The position numbers and the translations under genes are program-made. A stretch of DNA of 64,000 bases, taken from positions 1 through 64,000 of the forward strand of contig NZ_JASJOC010000005.1 in NCBI RefSeq assembly GCF_030068615.1, written 5' to 3'. The notes beneath the pieces were generated by a model. That model saw only the letters and a program-made list of their open reading frames with translations. It searched no databases and was not told where the DNA came from. Source of the DNA: Halostagnicola sp. A-GB9-2 (GTDB lineage Archaea > Halobacteriota > Halobacteria > Halobacteriales > Natrialbaceae). Shown here in pieces: positions 35,628 to 44,406 of this stretch. Each line of letters starts with the position of its first letter. Within the stretch, counting starts at the first letter, position 1.

Positions 35628-35746
35628 CATATGGTGCGTATCTTCGCTCAACGTGAGACAACTCGGAGGAGAACAGACGCAGGGTACACTGGGGCGGTCG
35701 GTAATTCTCGTCGTGTGGTTCCCCGTCGTACTGGTGACCTCGCGGC

Positions 35747-36943
35747 ATGAGTTCCGAAAATACCGTCCGCGCCGAAACACCCACGCGACGGCAGTACCTC
35801 AAACTCGGTGGCTCCGTCGTCGGCGGCGGGCTGTTCGCCGGATGCCTGAACGATGATCGCGCGGATTCAATGGAGGCAGATCCAGACGGGACGTACTCCG
35901 TCACGATGGCACCGACAGGTGCGGTCACTTTCTCCGATGTTCCGGAAAATGTGCTGGTTTACAGTCTGTTGTACGCCGATATGGCCGTCGCGTACGGGCA
36001 CGGTGATTCGATCAATTCGCTCGGTTTCGACGCCGAGGCGGAAGGACAGGCACTGAATTCCTTCTACGACGTTCTCGAGGGTGTTTCGTTCGACGGAAGC
36101 GACCTAACCCAGCTCAACACGGGCTCGGGAAGCGTGACGATCGATAAAGAATTGTTTTACGAACTCGATTCGGATCTGCATCTCCTCGATCCGTGTCTCG
36201 TCTCGTCGATGGACGGGTGGGACCGTTCCGATGTCGAAGAGATCAAGTCGACTGTCGGCCCGTGGTTCGGGAATACGTATAGTCGCGAACACGCTGAACC
36301 ACCCGAGGAGTGTCGAGATGACTATCAATACTATACGCTCTGGGAAATCGCAGAGAACGTCGCTGCAGTCTTCCAGGCACGAGACCGATTCGAGGCTCTC
36401 ACTGAGGTACACGAGGAGCTGATTCGGTCGATTCAGTTGAATCTCCCGCCCGAAGACGAGCGACCGACGGTCGGATCGGTCATTGTTATGGATGAGACGT
36501 TTTATCCATCGGAAACGAACGCTTCGGGATTCGCAACTGCCGATCTCCGTCCGTTCGAAGTACCTGATGCGTTTGCGGCCGAGGACATCACGTACGAGAC
36601 CGCCTACGATTACGAGACCATGCTCGAAATCGATCCCGATATTCTCCTTCACCGGTTCGGAATCGCATCCTACGACGTGGACCATATTCGTGGAACGCTG
36701 GAGGATCATCCGGTCGCTAGTCAGCTAACGGCCGTCGAGAACGATCGCGTCTACGCGTCGGGGAATCCGATACAGGGCCCGATCATGAATCTCTTTCAAC
36801 TCGAGATGGCGGCAAAACAGCTGTACCCGGACCAGTTCGGCGAGTGGCCGGGGTATGGTGGGGACACGTATCCCGAGATCCCCGAGGACGAACAGCTGTT
36901 CGATCGCGACTACGTCGCAGCTGTTATCCAGGGGGACTTCTGA
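35747..36943 (+). CDS. Tat lipoprotein, iron/siderophore ABC substrate-binding protein 1
   Basis: A 398-aa protein with a twin-arginine signal (TRRQYLKLGGSVVGGGLFAGC) ending in a lipobox Cys near residue 33. The mature part is a TroA/FepB-type binding fold: YADMAVAYGHGDSI, the STVGPWFGN loop, EIDPDILLHRFG, ENDRVYASG and a C-terminal MNLFQLEMAAKQLYPDQFG. It should be anchored outside the membrane and bind ferric siderophore or metal. It is first of three tightly spaced genes behind paired DtxR-like sites, so iron repression is likely. No permease or ATPase gene is in the window. It is paralogous to the genes at 36946 and 39132. Confidence 0.88.
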   Translation: MSSENTVRAETPTRRQYLKLGGSVVGGGLFAGCLNDDRADSMEADPDGTYSVTMAPTGAVTFSDVPENVLVYSLLYADMAVAYGHGDSINSLGFDAEAEGQALNSFYDVLEGVSFDGSDLTQLNTGSGSVTIDKELFYELDSDLHLLDPCLVSSMDGWDRSDVEEIKSTVGPWFGNTYSREHAEPPEECRDDYQYYTLWEIAENVAAVFQARDRFEALTEVHEELIRSIQLNLPPEDERPTVGSVIVMDETFYPSETNASGFATADLRPFEVPDAFAAEDITYETAYDYETMLEIDPDILLHRFGIASYDVDHIRGTLEDHPVASQLTAVENDRVYASGNPIQGPIMNLFQLEMAAKQLYPDQFGEWPGYGGDTYPEIPEDEQLFDRDYVAAVIQGDF

Positions 36944-36945
36944 GA

Positions 36946-38076
36946 ATGACGAACACTAATACGGATCGACTCGAGGCACCGACTCGACGGTCGTACGTAA
37001 AGTACAGCAGTGCGGTTATTGGAGGCGGCTTGCTCGCCGGTTGTACGAGCGATACCGGGGCCGAACCGACGACGCCAGTAGAGGAGACGTATTCGGTCGA
37101 TATGGAACCGGTCGGGCCGGTCGAGTTCGATGCGGTTCCCGAAACCTGGTTCCCGTATACGGGGGATTACGCCGACATGGGTGTCGCACTCGGGCAGGGG
37201 GGCGGACTTTCCGCGATCGGTGTTCGTGCCCGTTTCGGCTCACATCTATACGAAGAGTTACCCGGCGTTTTCGTCGACAAGGACGACCTCACGGAACTTT
37301 GGCAGGACGGTACCGGTAAGGAGGTCTTCTACGAACTCGATGCAGACGTTCACATCATCGATCCCAACTTCATGGTCAACCGATTACAGTGGAGTCAGGA
37401 CGATGTCGACGAGATCGATGAGTACGTCGGTCCGTTTGTCGGAAACACGACCTACACGGATGCCTATGATTGGCACGATTACGCTGAGTACACGATGTAC
37501 GAGGCCTTCGAGAAAATCGCACAGCTCTTTCAGGAACACGAACGGTTCGAGGCGTTCGAACAGTACCACGACGAGATTCTCGAGGATGTCCAAGCGCGGC
37601 TTCCGGACGAGTCGCCCACTCTCGCGATTCTCTACCCCGAGAACGTCCCTCCCGAGTCGTTCTACCCGTATCTCGTCGGCTCCGGAACGCAGTCCAAACA
37701 CTGGAACGACCTGCACGTCGAGGATGCTCTCGCACGGAACGACGTTGTGGACACACAGGCGGGCGGCGGTACAATCGACTACGAAACCCTGCTCGAGATA
37801 GATCCGGACGCCATCGCGATACGGCTCCAGGGTGAGATCACACAAGAGTACTTCGATCAAGAAATCGGCTCGCACCTGCAAAACCACACCATTGCAAGCG
37901 AGCTCACGGCTGTTCAGGACGAGTGTGTTTTCTACGGTGGGGTAACGTATCAGGGGCCGATTATTCACCTGTTCCAGCTCGAGCGAGCTTCCCAGGGGCT
38001 CTACCCTGACGAATTCGGCGACGAACGACTGTTCGATAGACAGCGAGTAGCGGACATCATCAACGGGGAGGTCTGA
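36946..38076 (+). CDS. Tat lipoprotein, iron/siderophore ABC substrate-binding protein 2
   Basis: A 376-aa paralogue. The ATG at 36946, two bases after the previous stop, is right because it gives a twin-arginine lipoprotein signal (TRRSYVKYSSAVIGGGLLAGC); earlier in-frame ATGs lie inside the upstream gene. Shared features are YADMGVALGQGGGL, VGPFVGN, EIDPDAIAIR, QDECVFYGG and IHLFQLERASQGLYPDEFG. It is more similar in layout to the third copy than to the first. Tight spacing means co-transcription with copy 1 and the flavoprotein. The bound ligand is unknown. Confidence 0.88.
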   Translation: MTNTNTDRLEAPTRRSYVKYSSAVIGGGLLAGCTSDTGAEPTTPVEETYSVDMEPVGPVEFDAVPETWFPYTGDYADMGVALGQGGGLSAIGVRARFGSHLYEELPGVFVDKDDLTELWQDGTGKEVFYELDADVHIIDPNFMVNRLQWSQDDVDEIDEYVGPFVGNTTYTDAYDWHDYAEYTMYEAFEKIAQLFQEHERFEAFEQYHDEILEDVQARLPDESPTLAILYPENVPPESFYPYLVGSGTQSKHWNDLHVEDALARNDVVDTQAGGGTIDYETLLEIDPDAIAIRLQGEITQEYFDQEIGSHLQNHTIASELTAVQDECVFYGGVTYQGPIIHLFQLERASQGLYPDEFGDERLFDRQRVADIINGEV

Positions 38077-38078
38077 GT

Positions 38079-39014
38079 ATGGTCGACGATGCTTTCGGTT
38101 CGACCGACTTCGACGTCGTCGTCGTCGGCGGAGGACCTTCGGGGTGTTCGGCAGGGGTATTCACTGCTATGTACGGTCTCGAGACTGGTATTTTCGATCG
38201 AGGCAACGCGGCGCTCCGCCGGTGTGCCCACCTCGAGAACTACCTCGGATTTCCCGCGGGAATCGATATCAAGGCCTTCTACGATTTGATGCACGCGCAT
38301 GCGGAGGAGGCTGGTTGCGATATCGTCTCGGATATGGTCGAATCCGTCGATCGAACCGAAGATGATTCGGCGTTCGTCGTCGAGACACAGGACGGTCGGC
38401 GCGTCAGCGCTAAAAAGGTCGTTGCGGCCGCGTGGTACGACGGCGAGTACCTCCGACCGCTCGGCCGTGATGCGATGTTCGAACACCACGACCACCACGG
38501 AGAGGAACACGAGCACTTCGATCCCGAGTATTCCGATGAAGACGGACGAACGCCGATAGATGGACTGTACGTCGCGTCGCCGTCCGGTCAGCGAAGCGTA
38601 CAGGCCATCGTCGCCGCTGGACAGGGCGCACACGTCGGACGGTGCGTTCTCGAGGATCACCGGCACGAGCAAGGGTACCCCGGCGGCGTTGCCGAACACT
38701 ACGATTGGCTCCGCCCGGATGCCGAATTCTCCGGCGAATGGGGCGGTCGTGACCGCTGGCGGGAATGGTTCGAAAACGAGGCCGAGGACGACCACGACGT
38801 CGATGAAGAACGCTTCGTCGAACTGCGCGAACAGTATATCGATCGGGTGTTCGAGGCACGCGTATCCGATACGGCCGTCGAGGAGAGATCCGAACGTGGT
38901 CTCCGTCGACTCGTCGAGACACTCGGAACCGATCGAGTCCTGGACGCGTTGGATACTCGTAAAATCGTAGAGTACGTCGAGGGCGAAGAATCCAGTAACC
39001 TCGACTCGACATAA
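38079..39014 (+). CDS. Thioredoxin-reductase-like flavoprotein with His-rich insert
   Basis: A 311-aa protein that begins as a TrxB-type FAD domain (VVVVGGGPSGCSAGVF, residues 13-28; LENYLGFPAGID near 52-63). After residue about 125, where the NADPH domain with CxxC should come, there is only a short segment rich in His and acids: H136, H137, H139, H140, H144 and H146. The second half of the FAD domain (DGLYVASPSGQRSVQAIVAAGQGA, residues about 161-184) follows at once, then a charged helical C-terminus. So it lacks the NAD(P)H domain and redox Cys pair. It sits two bases after a metal-binding-protein gene, so a role in iron release, reduction or sensing is suggested. Confidence 0.8.
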   Translation: MVDDAFGSTDFDVVVVGGGPSGCSAGVFTAMYGLETGIFDRGNAALRRCAHLENYLGFPAGIDIKAFYDLMHAHAEEAGCDIVSDMVESVDRTEDDSAFVVETQDGRRVSAKKVVAAAWYDGEYLRPLGRDAMFEHHDHHGEEHEHFDPEYSDEDGRTPIDGLYVASPSGQRSVQAIVAAGQGAHVGRCVLEDHRHEQGYPGGVAEHYDWLRPDAEFSGEWGGRDRWREWFENEAEDDHDVDEERFVELREQYIDRVFEARVSDTAVEERSERGLRRLVETLGTDRVLDALDTRKIVEYVEGEESSNLDST

Positions 39015-39076
39015 TATTCGGACGTGGGGACACCTAACGCGTTCCAGGCTCGCTGGGTCGTGTTGGAGGCTTAATT

Positions 39077-39129
39077 TTTAGGTTGCCCAAAAAATCGAAA
39101 ATACTATTACCTTTTAGGCTAGCCTAAAA
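39077..39129 (+). promoter_or_regulatory. Paired DtxR-like operators upstream of the second iron operon
   Basis: TTTAGGTTGCCCAAAA (39077-39092) and the perfect 18-base palindrome TTTTAGGCTAGCCTAAAA (39112-39129) flank CGAAAATACTATTACC. The palindrome ends two bases before the ATG at 39132, so a bound repressor would cover the transcription start of a leaderless mRNA. Layout and spacer repeat the arrangement at 35577-35627. Confidence 0.8.
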
Positions 39130-39131
39130 AC

Positions 39132-40283
39132 ATGGGCGCTGGTTCCAGTTCACCCGTTCGCGACGAAACGACGCGTCGAGAGACCATCAAACGCGGCACA
39201 GCAGTCGTCGGCGGTGGTTTGCTTGCTGGCTGTGTCGAGGACGCAGAACCGGACCCGTCCGTAGGAGACGGTTCATATACCGTTTCGATGGAACCAGCCG
39301 GCGCGGTCACATTCGAATCCGTTCCCGAGCAGTGGATTGCCTACAACGGAAGCTATGCCGACATGGGAATTGCACTGGGGCAAGCCGACGGGATGACCGG
39401 TAGCGGTGGTGCACATCGCTTCCATACGCACGTCTACGATGAGCTACCTGGCGTGACGGTCGACCGAGAGACGATCGAAGCCAATCCGGAAGTCCGAACG
39501 AAAGAGCAGTTCTACGAACTCGAGAACGACGTTCATCTGTACGACCCGCAAATGATGAAACAGTGGTTCGACTGGGACGAAGATGACCTCGAGGAAATCA
39601 CCACAAACGTCGGACCGTTTATTGGGAACTTGATATTTCGCCGGTCCGACGAGTGGCACGAGTATCGATATTATACGCTGTACGAGGCGTTCAAAACGGT
39701 TGCGGCTGTGTTTCAACAGGAGGAACGCTACGAGGCCTTCGAGCAATTACACGATGAATACATTGCGAAGATACATGCCAAACTCCCGCCGGTAAATGAG
39801 CGCCCGAGCGTTCTCGTTGCGTACGACGAGACCACAGAACCGGATTCGTTTTCGCCCTATCGACTCGATGATAACGGTACGAGTACGAAACAGTGGCGTG
39901 ATCTCGGCCCCACAGACGCGCTCGCAACGAGCGATATCGATCACCTCAGCTCGACGGAGCGAGGCACTCTCGATTATGAAGCTCTCCTCGACATCGACCC
40001 GGACGTTATTCTTCTTCGCGGCCACGAGCGCCGGTCTCGTTCGGAGTTTCGAGAAATCGTTCTCGAGTACATGCGAGACCATCCTGTCGGAAGCGAGTTG
40101 ACGGCAGTTACAAACGACGCAGTCTACCGCGGCGGATACCTCCATCAGGGACCCATCCACAATCTCTTCCTCACCGAGCGCGCAGCAAAGCAACTATATC
40201 CGGATATTTTCGGCGACCCAACGGGAGGTTCCCAGTTGTTCGATCGTCAGCGAGTCGCAGATATCGTTACCGGAAACGTATGA
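39132..40283 (+). CDS. Tat lipoprotein, iron/siderophore ABC substrate-binding protein 3
   Basis: A 383-aa paralogue of the two proteins upstream. It has the Tat and lipobox start (TTRRETIKRGTAVVGGGLLAGC), YADMGIALGQADGM, NVGPFIGN, DIDPDVILLRG, TNDAVYRGG and IHNLFLTERAAKQLYPDIFG. It is driven from its own promoter with an operator touching the start codon. The following genes on the same strand (40387, 40953) may be read through. As in the other two, no membrane component of the transporter is adjacent. Confidence 0.88.
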   Translation: MGAGSSSPVRDETTRRETIKRGTAVVGGGLLAGCVEDAEPDPSVGDGSYTVSMEPAGAVTFESVPEQWIAYNGSYADMGIALGQADGMTGSGGAHRFHTHVYDELPGVTVDRETIEANPEVRTKEQFYELENDVHLYDPQMMKQWFDWDEDDLEEITTNVGPFIGNLIFRRSDEWHEYRYYTLYEAFKTVAAVFQQEERYEAFEQLHDEYIAKIHAKLPPVNERPSVLVAYDETTEPDSFSPYRLDDNGTSTKQWRDLGPTDALATSDIDHLSSTERGTLDYEALLDIDPDVILLRGHERRSRSEFREIVLEYMRDHPVGSELTAVTNDAVYRGGYLHQGPIHNLFLTERAAKQLYPDIFGDPTGGSQLFDRQRVADIVTGNV

Positions 40284-40386
40284 TCCCAGAAAATCGATTC
40301 AAGCGTCTCTCGGCACGCTTCCGACGTATTTCGCCGAACACTACGGCGTATTCACGGCGGGTTGTTCCCCTCCGAGTTGGTCGTTC

Positions 40387-40956
40387 GTGACGATCTCTCC
40401 TGCGATCTACCACGCGCTCGATCGAACAACCGATGAACGAACGAAAATCGGCAGTAAGGTGAGTGCGTTCGCCAGATTCGACGCGCGTGTTCGCGACCTC
40501 GATGCCGTCGCATCAGTCGACACGGCCGAAGCAGTTCCCCGCTCGGATTGTGGTCGGATATTCGACACGCGGTTGCTGAAACGAAATGCAAACCAGGCCG
40601 CCGAAATCGATCGCGTTCGGGAGCTCTTCGCACGGACCGTTCGACCCCACAGTGTCGATGCTATCGATGAAACGGAACCGCTCGTCGAGACGATCGAGGA
40701 AGAGCTGCGGGCAGAAATCGCCCTCGCACTGTCGTCGTCGGCATCCGGCCGGTTTTCCCCCGAAATGAAAGCTGCGATCCGTTCAGTTGTCGACCGTCGA
40801 AGGACCGAACTCGAAACGATGTACCGTGCGCTCGACACGACACCCTTTCTACTCACCGTTCCCATTGCGAGACGATCGTTCGCGAACGGCAGGAGTCGCT
40901 TCATAGAACGATATGCGGGGACCAGGGGTGTAATCTCTCCCACTCGACGAGTATGA
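40387..40956 (+). CDS. Hypothetical helical protein (189 aa)
   Basis: A mostly helical, charged protein that starts at a GTG. Repeated patterns such as DERTKIGSKVSAFARFDARVRDLDA and ELRAEIALALSSSASGRFSPEM suggest coiled coils. No membrane segment or metal motif is seen. It lies between a binding-protein gene and a DtxR-like gene and overlaps the latter by four bases (ATGA), so the two are translationally coupled. Its family is not recognised with confidence. Confidence 0.65.
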   Translation: MTISPAIYHALDRTTDERTKIGSKVSAFARFDARVRDLDAVASVDTAEAVPRSDCGRIFDTRLLKRNANQAAEIDRVRELFARTVRPHSVDAIDETEPLVETIEEELRAEIALALSSSASGRFSPEMKAAIRSVVDRRRTELETMYRALDTTPFLLTVPIARRSFANGRSRFIERYAGTRGVISPTRRV

Positions 40957-41210
40957 GCCAGCGCTCTCGCTATGTACTCGTCTCCTACATGATAGCCCGG
41001 GACGAACGGGAGCCGATTTCACCGGGTACCGTGGCCAGGAAACTGGATCGGTTGCCGGCGGCGGCAACTGAAATGTTACAGCGACTCGAGGCCGAGGGCT
41101 TGCTTACGTACGAACCCTATTACGGCGTACCCCTTACCGATGGGGGGCGGAACGTCGGCAGTGATTTGCTCGAGAAATCCGATGTTCTCTTGCGGTTTTT
41201 CGTGACGTAA
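40953..41210 (+). pseudogene. DtxR/SirR-type metal regulator, cut short by a frameshift
   Basis: The frame encodes a winged helix (YVLVSYMIARDEREPISPGT, ARKLDRLPAAATEMLQRLEA, LTYEPYYGVPLTDGG) ending LLRFFVT. In the +1 frame the next residues read FRDVIEVDEPE, which is what follows LLRFF in related haloarchaeal regulators. A T run (TTTTT, near 41196-41200) is one base short for continuity. The dimerisation and metal-binding part is therefore lost or not read. Either it is a true mutation, leaving a DNA-binding stub, or a sequencing error. Downstream sequence does not clearly give a full metal-binding domain, so decay is likely. Confidence 0.6.
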
Positions 41211-41525
41211 TCGAGGTCGACGAACCCGAATTCCTTCTCGAGTATCATGGGTCTCCCCCTCCGCCGACTGTCCCGGGCGAGCTTCGGGGTTGTCCACTCG
41301 AGGGTTGGTACACCTCGCTGTTTGCCTGTCCGACTCGCCTCCACAGATTCTCACAACCGAACCATCCCACGTCCGCACAGGTCGCCGTTCTCACACGATG
41401 GTGGGATGACGGGCGTGGGAACGAGCCGGGTTTCGCTGAGCATCAAAGGGTGAGGCACTTATGTTTGGATTGATAAAATCAACCGATCGCATGAGTACCA
41501 AATCGTCAGCGAGGAGGTGTGGACG

Positions 41526-41897
41526 ATGAAAAACGACGAGCCAATTGACTCTCCACAGTACGTCGAAGCCCTCGAGGACCTGCGTGAGGAAGTCCAATCG
41601 GATCCAATCGAACAAACGCGACTATCGGGACTCTACGAGGAAGCGAGCACCGCTCGAGTCGATCTCTGGAATACTGTTACCGCATTCATCGATATCGAAA
41701 ACGGCCAAGCAGTCGTGACGGAAGAATCGAAGCTCGCGGCGGGCAAGTGGGCCCCAGAAATCGTCGACGACTGTGACGCGATGCTAACCGTCGACGTTCA
41801 GCACGGGTTAACAGAGCAGATGTTCGAATCGATCGTCCAGGAGAAGCTCTCGGAACTGATCGGCGAAGCGACCGATACCGAAAACGATCCTCGATAA
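41526..41897 (+). CDS. Hypothetical acidic protein (123 aa)
   Basis: A 123-aa acidic protein using the ATG at 41526; an in-frame start at 41517 would add three residues. GGAGGTG lies a few bases upstream and could be a ribosome-binding site. Composition is typically haloarchaeal (LEDLREEVQSDPIEQTRLSG, LYEEASTARVDLWNTVTAFI). No motif is recognised. It follows the regulator stub by about 300 bases. Confidence 0.6.
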   Translation: MKNDEPIDSPQYVEALEDLREEVQSDPIEQTRLSGLYEEASTARVDLWNTVTAFIDIENGQAVVTEESKLAAGKWAPEIVDDCDAMLTVDVQHGLTEQMFESIVQEKLSELIGEATDTENDPR

Positions 41898-43124
41898 TTG
41901 ATGAACGACTTTCGATAGTTGACGGACGAGTTCGATTCGATAATTCTGCTCGGTATCGGATTCGGTTTCGCGGCGATCAGTTCCGTTCGTCTTCCCGATC
42001 CGTGTTCACTGAACAGCGCTCGGCCTTTGGGAGTGAGTATCGGCTCAGGTCATCGCCGAGCAACACAAAGACTGATCCGGAAATTGCCCATCAAATATGT
42101 TTTCCCAAACTCGATTTGGATCACGTTCGTCTGTTCGATTGATCATTCGCTGTTTACTATTTCTATCGGTTTGGACTGTTACAGTGTCTAAGTTCTCCGA
42201 TCACACGATTTATACCTAAATTAGCAGAGGCCGTTGCTTTTCATCATACGAGCTATCGATATTGTCTTATCCAGTACTGTCTGCCAACGCTAACTAGTCA
42301 ATATTGCTCGTATTGACAGTTGAACGGACTCATTCCCCCTCGTACTCGTGTTGTTGATCAAACTCGAGTTGTCGACCAGCTCAGCTCTGCCAAATCGTCC
42401 TTTGAATACCCTGTGGCCGCTCAGTAAGGTTTTTTACTTCCTGGTCTCGAGTAATTCCATCTCTCGATGAGTTGTTACCCGATCTCTCATTCACTGCATG
42501 TTGAATGGGAAATATATTTTACGGGTTACCGGCCTGGGGACATCGTTATCGGTTGGTGGTACTAGCTTTCGAACCCATTGATGACTCCTTTGCAAACCGT
42601 TTGAATTGAGTACGTACCCGCTCTTCCTGTGCTGTATTCCTCATCTGTGAGATCCCGACGTTGTGATGGATTTCCGCTGACCCGAGCGTTTGAACTCCGT
42701 TATCAGTTTTCATTGTCACAGGTGTAACTAATCTTGTTACATCCATACGTGTGTAATCTGTCTACGAGTCGGTATCACGTCCTCCGTTCGATAATGTATA
42801 TATAAAAAATTGCCTCTTATTGAAACGTTCAGTTGCCTCATTCCCATAATGTGCGTAGAGCCATTACCGGGCAGGAAACGCTTGTATAGGAGTTTAGCAC
42901 CGTCTTAAACACTGACTTATCGTTCTTGTAACTATCTTTGTGGGTAGGAGCATCGAAACTGGTAGCGATGTGGCGGTGAGATCGTTTCCGGTCGTTCGTC
43001 CCGAATGGCTGGTTCCTCGATTTATACTCATCACGAGGTTGCGACCAGGGTGACTCACAGCTACCCGCAATTCAGATACCGACAACTGTATATGAATGGA
43101 GTTCACTAGTAAAAATTACTGAAC
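41898..43124. other. Gene-poor stretch of 1.2 kb
   Basis: No convincing protein gene fills this region apart from a possible 66-aa minus-strand frame. It holds AT-rich islands near 42180-42260 and a strong TATA-like run (GTATATATAAAAAA) near 42797-42810. An undetected small RNA or a decayed gene is possible; nothing specific was recognised. Confidence 0.45.
42546..42746 (-). CDS. Possible small protein (66 aa)
   Basis: A 66-aa frame whose start lies about 50 bases after a TATA-like run on the same strand (TATATATAC near 42800). The C-terminal half is basic and helical (MRNTAQEERVRTQFKRFAKE). No family recognised. Support comes only from the promoter-like sequence and its isolation in a gene-poor region. 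Confidence 0.3.
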   Translation of the reverse strand: MDVTRLVTPVTMKTDNGVQTLGSAEIHHNVGISQMRNTAQEERVRTQFKRFAKESSMGSKASTTNR

Positions 43125-43271
43125 ATGGCTTACTGTGACAACTGTGGTGCACACGTAACAGATCGATATCGGCGCGTCTTTTCGGCAAACGACGGGTCGT
43201 TACAGGGGTGTTCGAACTGCCAAAATCAGACCGACATGCTCAATGGTGCCGGCTCGAAGTTGACCGAGTAA
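43125..43271 (+). CDS. Very small zinc-binding protein (48 aa)
   Basis: Codons from ATG 43125 to TAA 43271 encode a 48-aa protein starting MAYCDNCGAHVTDRYRRVFS, with a second Cys pair in GCSNCQNQ. Two CxxC knuckles 25 residues apart fit a zinc ribbon. Proteins like this are common in haloarchaea and their functions are mostly unknown. It lies alone 74 bases before the stop of the convergent epimerase gene. An AT-rich run upstream (AGTAAAAATTACT) may be its promoter. Confidence 0.6.
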   Translation: MAYCDNCGAHVTDRYRRVFSANDGSLQGCSNCQNQTDMLNGAGSKLTE

Positions 43272-43345
43272 TGCAATAATCGCGGCCGTGCGTTAACGAT
43301 CGTCGTGCTGATAACGCGTTCGGAGGGCGTATCGTCGCCCGACTG

Positions 43346-44278
43346 CTACTCCTTTCGAATCCACTCGGCAGTTCGCTTTAGGCCCTCGCGAAGCGAGACG
43401 CTCGGCTCGTATTCGAGATCGGTTCGAGCCGCGGTAATATCTGCTTCGCTGTGACGAATATCACCGTTTCGGCCATCAGTGTGGGTGACCTCGGAGTGTG
43501 AGTCGGTTACCTCAATGATCACCTCAGCGAGTTCTCGAACGGTGACGCTGGTCCCGGTACCGATATTGTAGGCCGTTCCGACAGCGTCCGTCGTGGCCGC
43601 GCGCAGATTCGCCTGAACCAGATCGTCGATATAGACGAAGTCGCGCGTCTGTTTGCCGTCGCCATGGACCGTGACCGGTTCGTTCCGTTCGGCCTGGTCG
43701 CAGAAAATGCTGATTACGCCGCTGTAGTCGCCGGCCGTCTGGCCCGGTCCGTAGGCGTTGAAATACCGTAGTGCAACGGTTTCGAGGCCGTACAAATCGT
43801 GGTACTGACGAGCGTAGTGATCGATCGTTAGTTTATCGAGTCCGTACGGGGAGGTCGGCGATTTGGGGTCGCCCTCCGAGATGGGGACATGCTCCGGCTG
43901 GCCGTAGATCGCGGCACTCGAGGCGAGTACGACCCTCGCGTCCGCTTTTCGAGCGGCCTCGAGCAGATTCAGCGTTCCCCTGGTGTTGATCTCGTGGCTC
44001 GTCAACGGATCCTCGACCGAGCGTTGGACGCTCACGAGGGCGGCTTCGTGAAATATCAGGTCGACGCCGTCGGATGCAATGGCAAGCGTGTCTTCGTCGA
44101 GAAGGGTCCCCTCGAAAAACGTTGCGCCGTCGGGTACGTTCGATCGGTGGCCCGTCGATAGGTTGTCGAGCACCCGAACGTCGTTGTCCGAAACGAGCGT
44201 ACTCGCGAGATGACTTCCGATAAATCCAGCTCCGCCCGTGATGAGAATCGTCTTGTCAGTAACCGCTTCGGGTTGCAT
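43346..44278 (-). CDS. NAD-dependent sugar epimerase (GalE/UDP-glucose 4-epimerase type)
   Basis: A 310-aa short-chain epimerase from the ATG at 44278 (44284 is possible). The Rossmann motif TGGAGFIGSHLA is near residues 13-24, the catalytic Ser in ASSAAIYG near 121, and the Tyr/Lys pair in SPYGLDKLTIDHY near 145. ALRYFNAYGPGQ and VYIDDLVQA follow. It interconverts C4 epimers of a nucleotide sugar for glycan synthesis. It is transcribed away from the polysaccharide genes at 45-58 kb. An upstream in-frame start at 44392 adds sequence unlike this family. Confidence 0.88.
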   Translation of the reverse strand: MQPEAVTDKTILITGGAGFIGSHLASTLVSDNDVRVLDNLSTGHRSNVPDGATFFEGTLLDEDTLAIASDGVDLIFHEAALVSVQRSVEDPLTSHEINTRGTLNLLEAARKADARVVLASSAAIYGQPEHVPISEGDPKSPTSPYGLDKLTIDHYARQYHDLYGLETVALRYFNAYGPGQTAGDYSGVISIFCDQAERNEPVTVHGDGKQTRDFVYIDDLVQANLRAATTDAVGTAYNIGTGTSVTVRELAEVIIEVTDSHSEVTHTDGRNGDIRHSEADITAARTDLEYEPSVSLREGLKRTAEWIRKE

Positions 44279-44406
44279 ACACATCAGTATCAAAGCACCG
44301 TACGTGAGTTTTCTGGTTCGCGTTGGATTTCGGTTTGTGCTGGACGGTCCGAGGAACGCCGAATCGTCTTGACCGGACGGTCGAGAGAACACGTACGCAC
44401 GACGGC

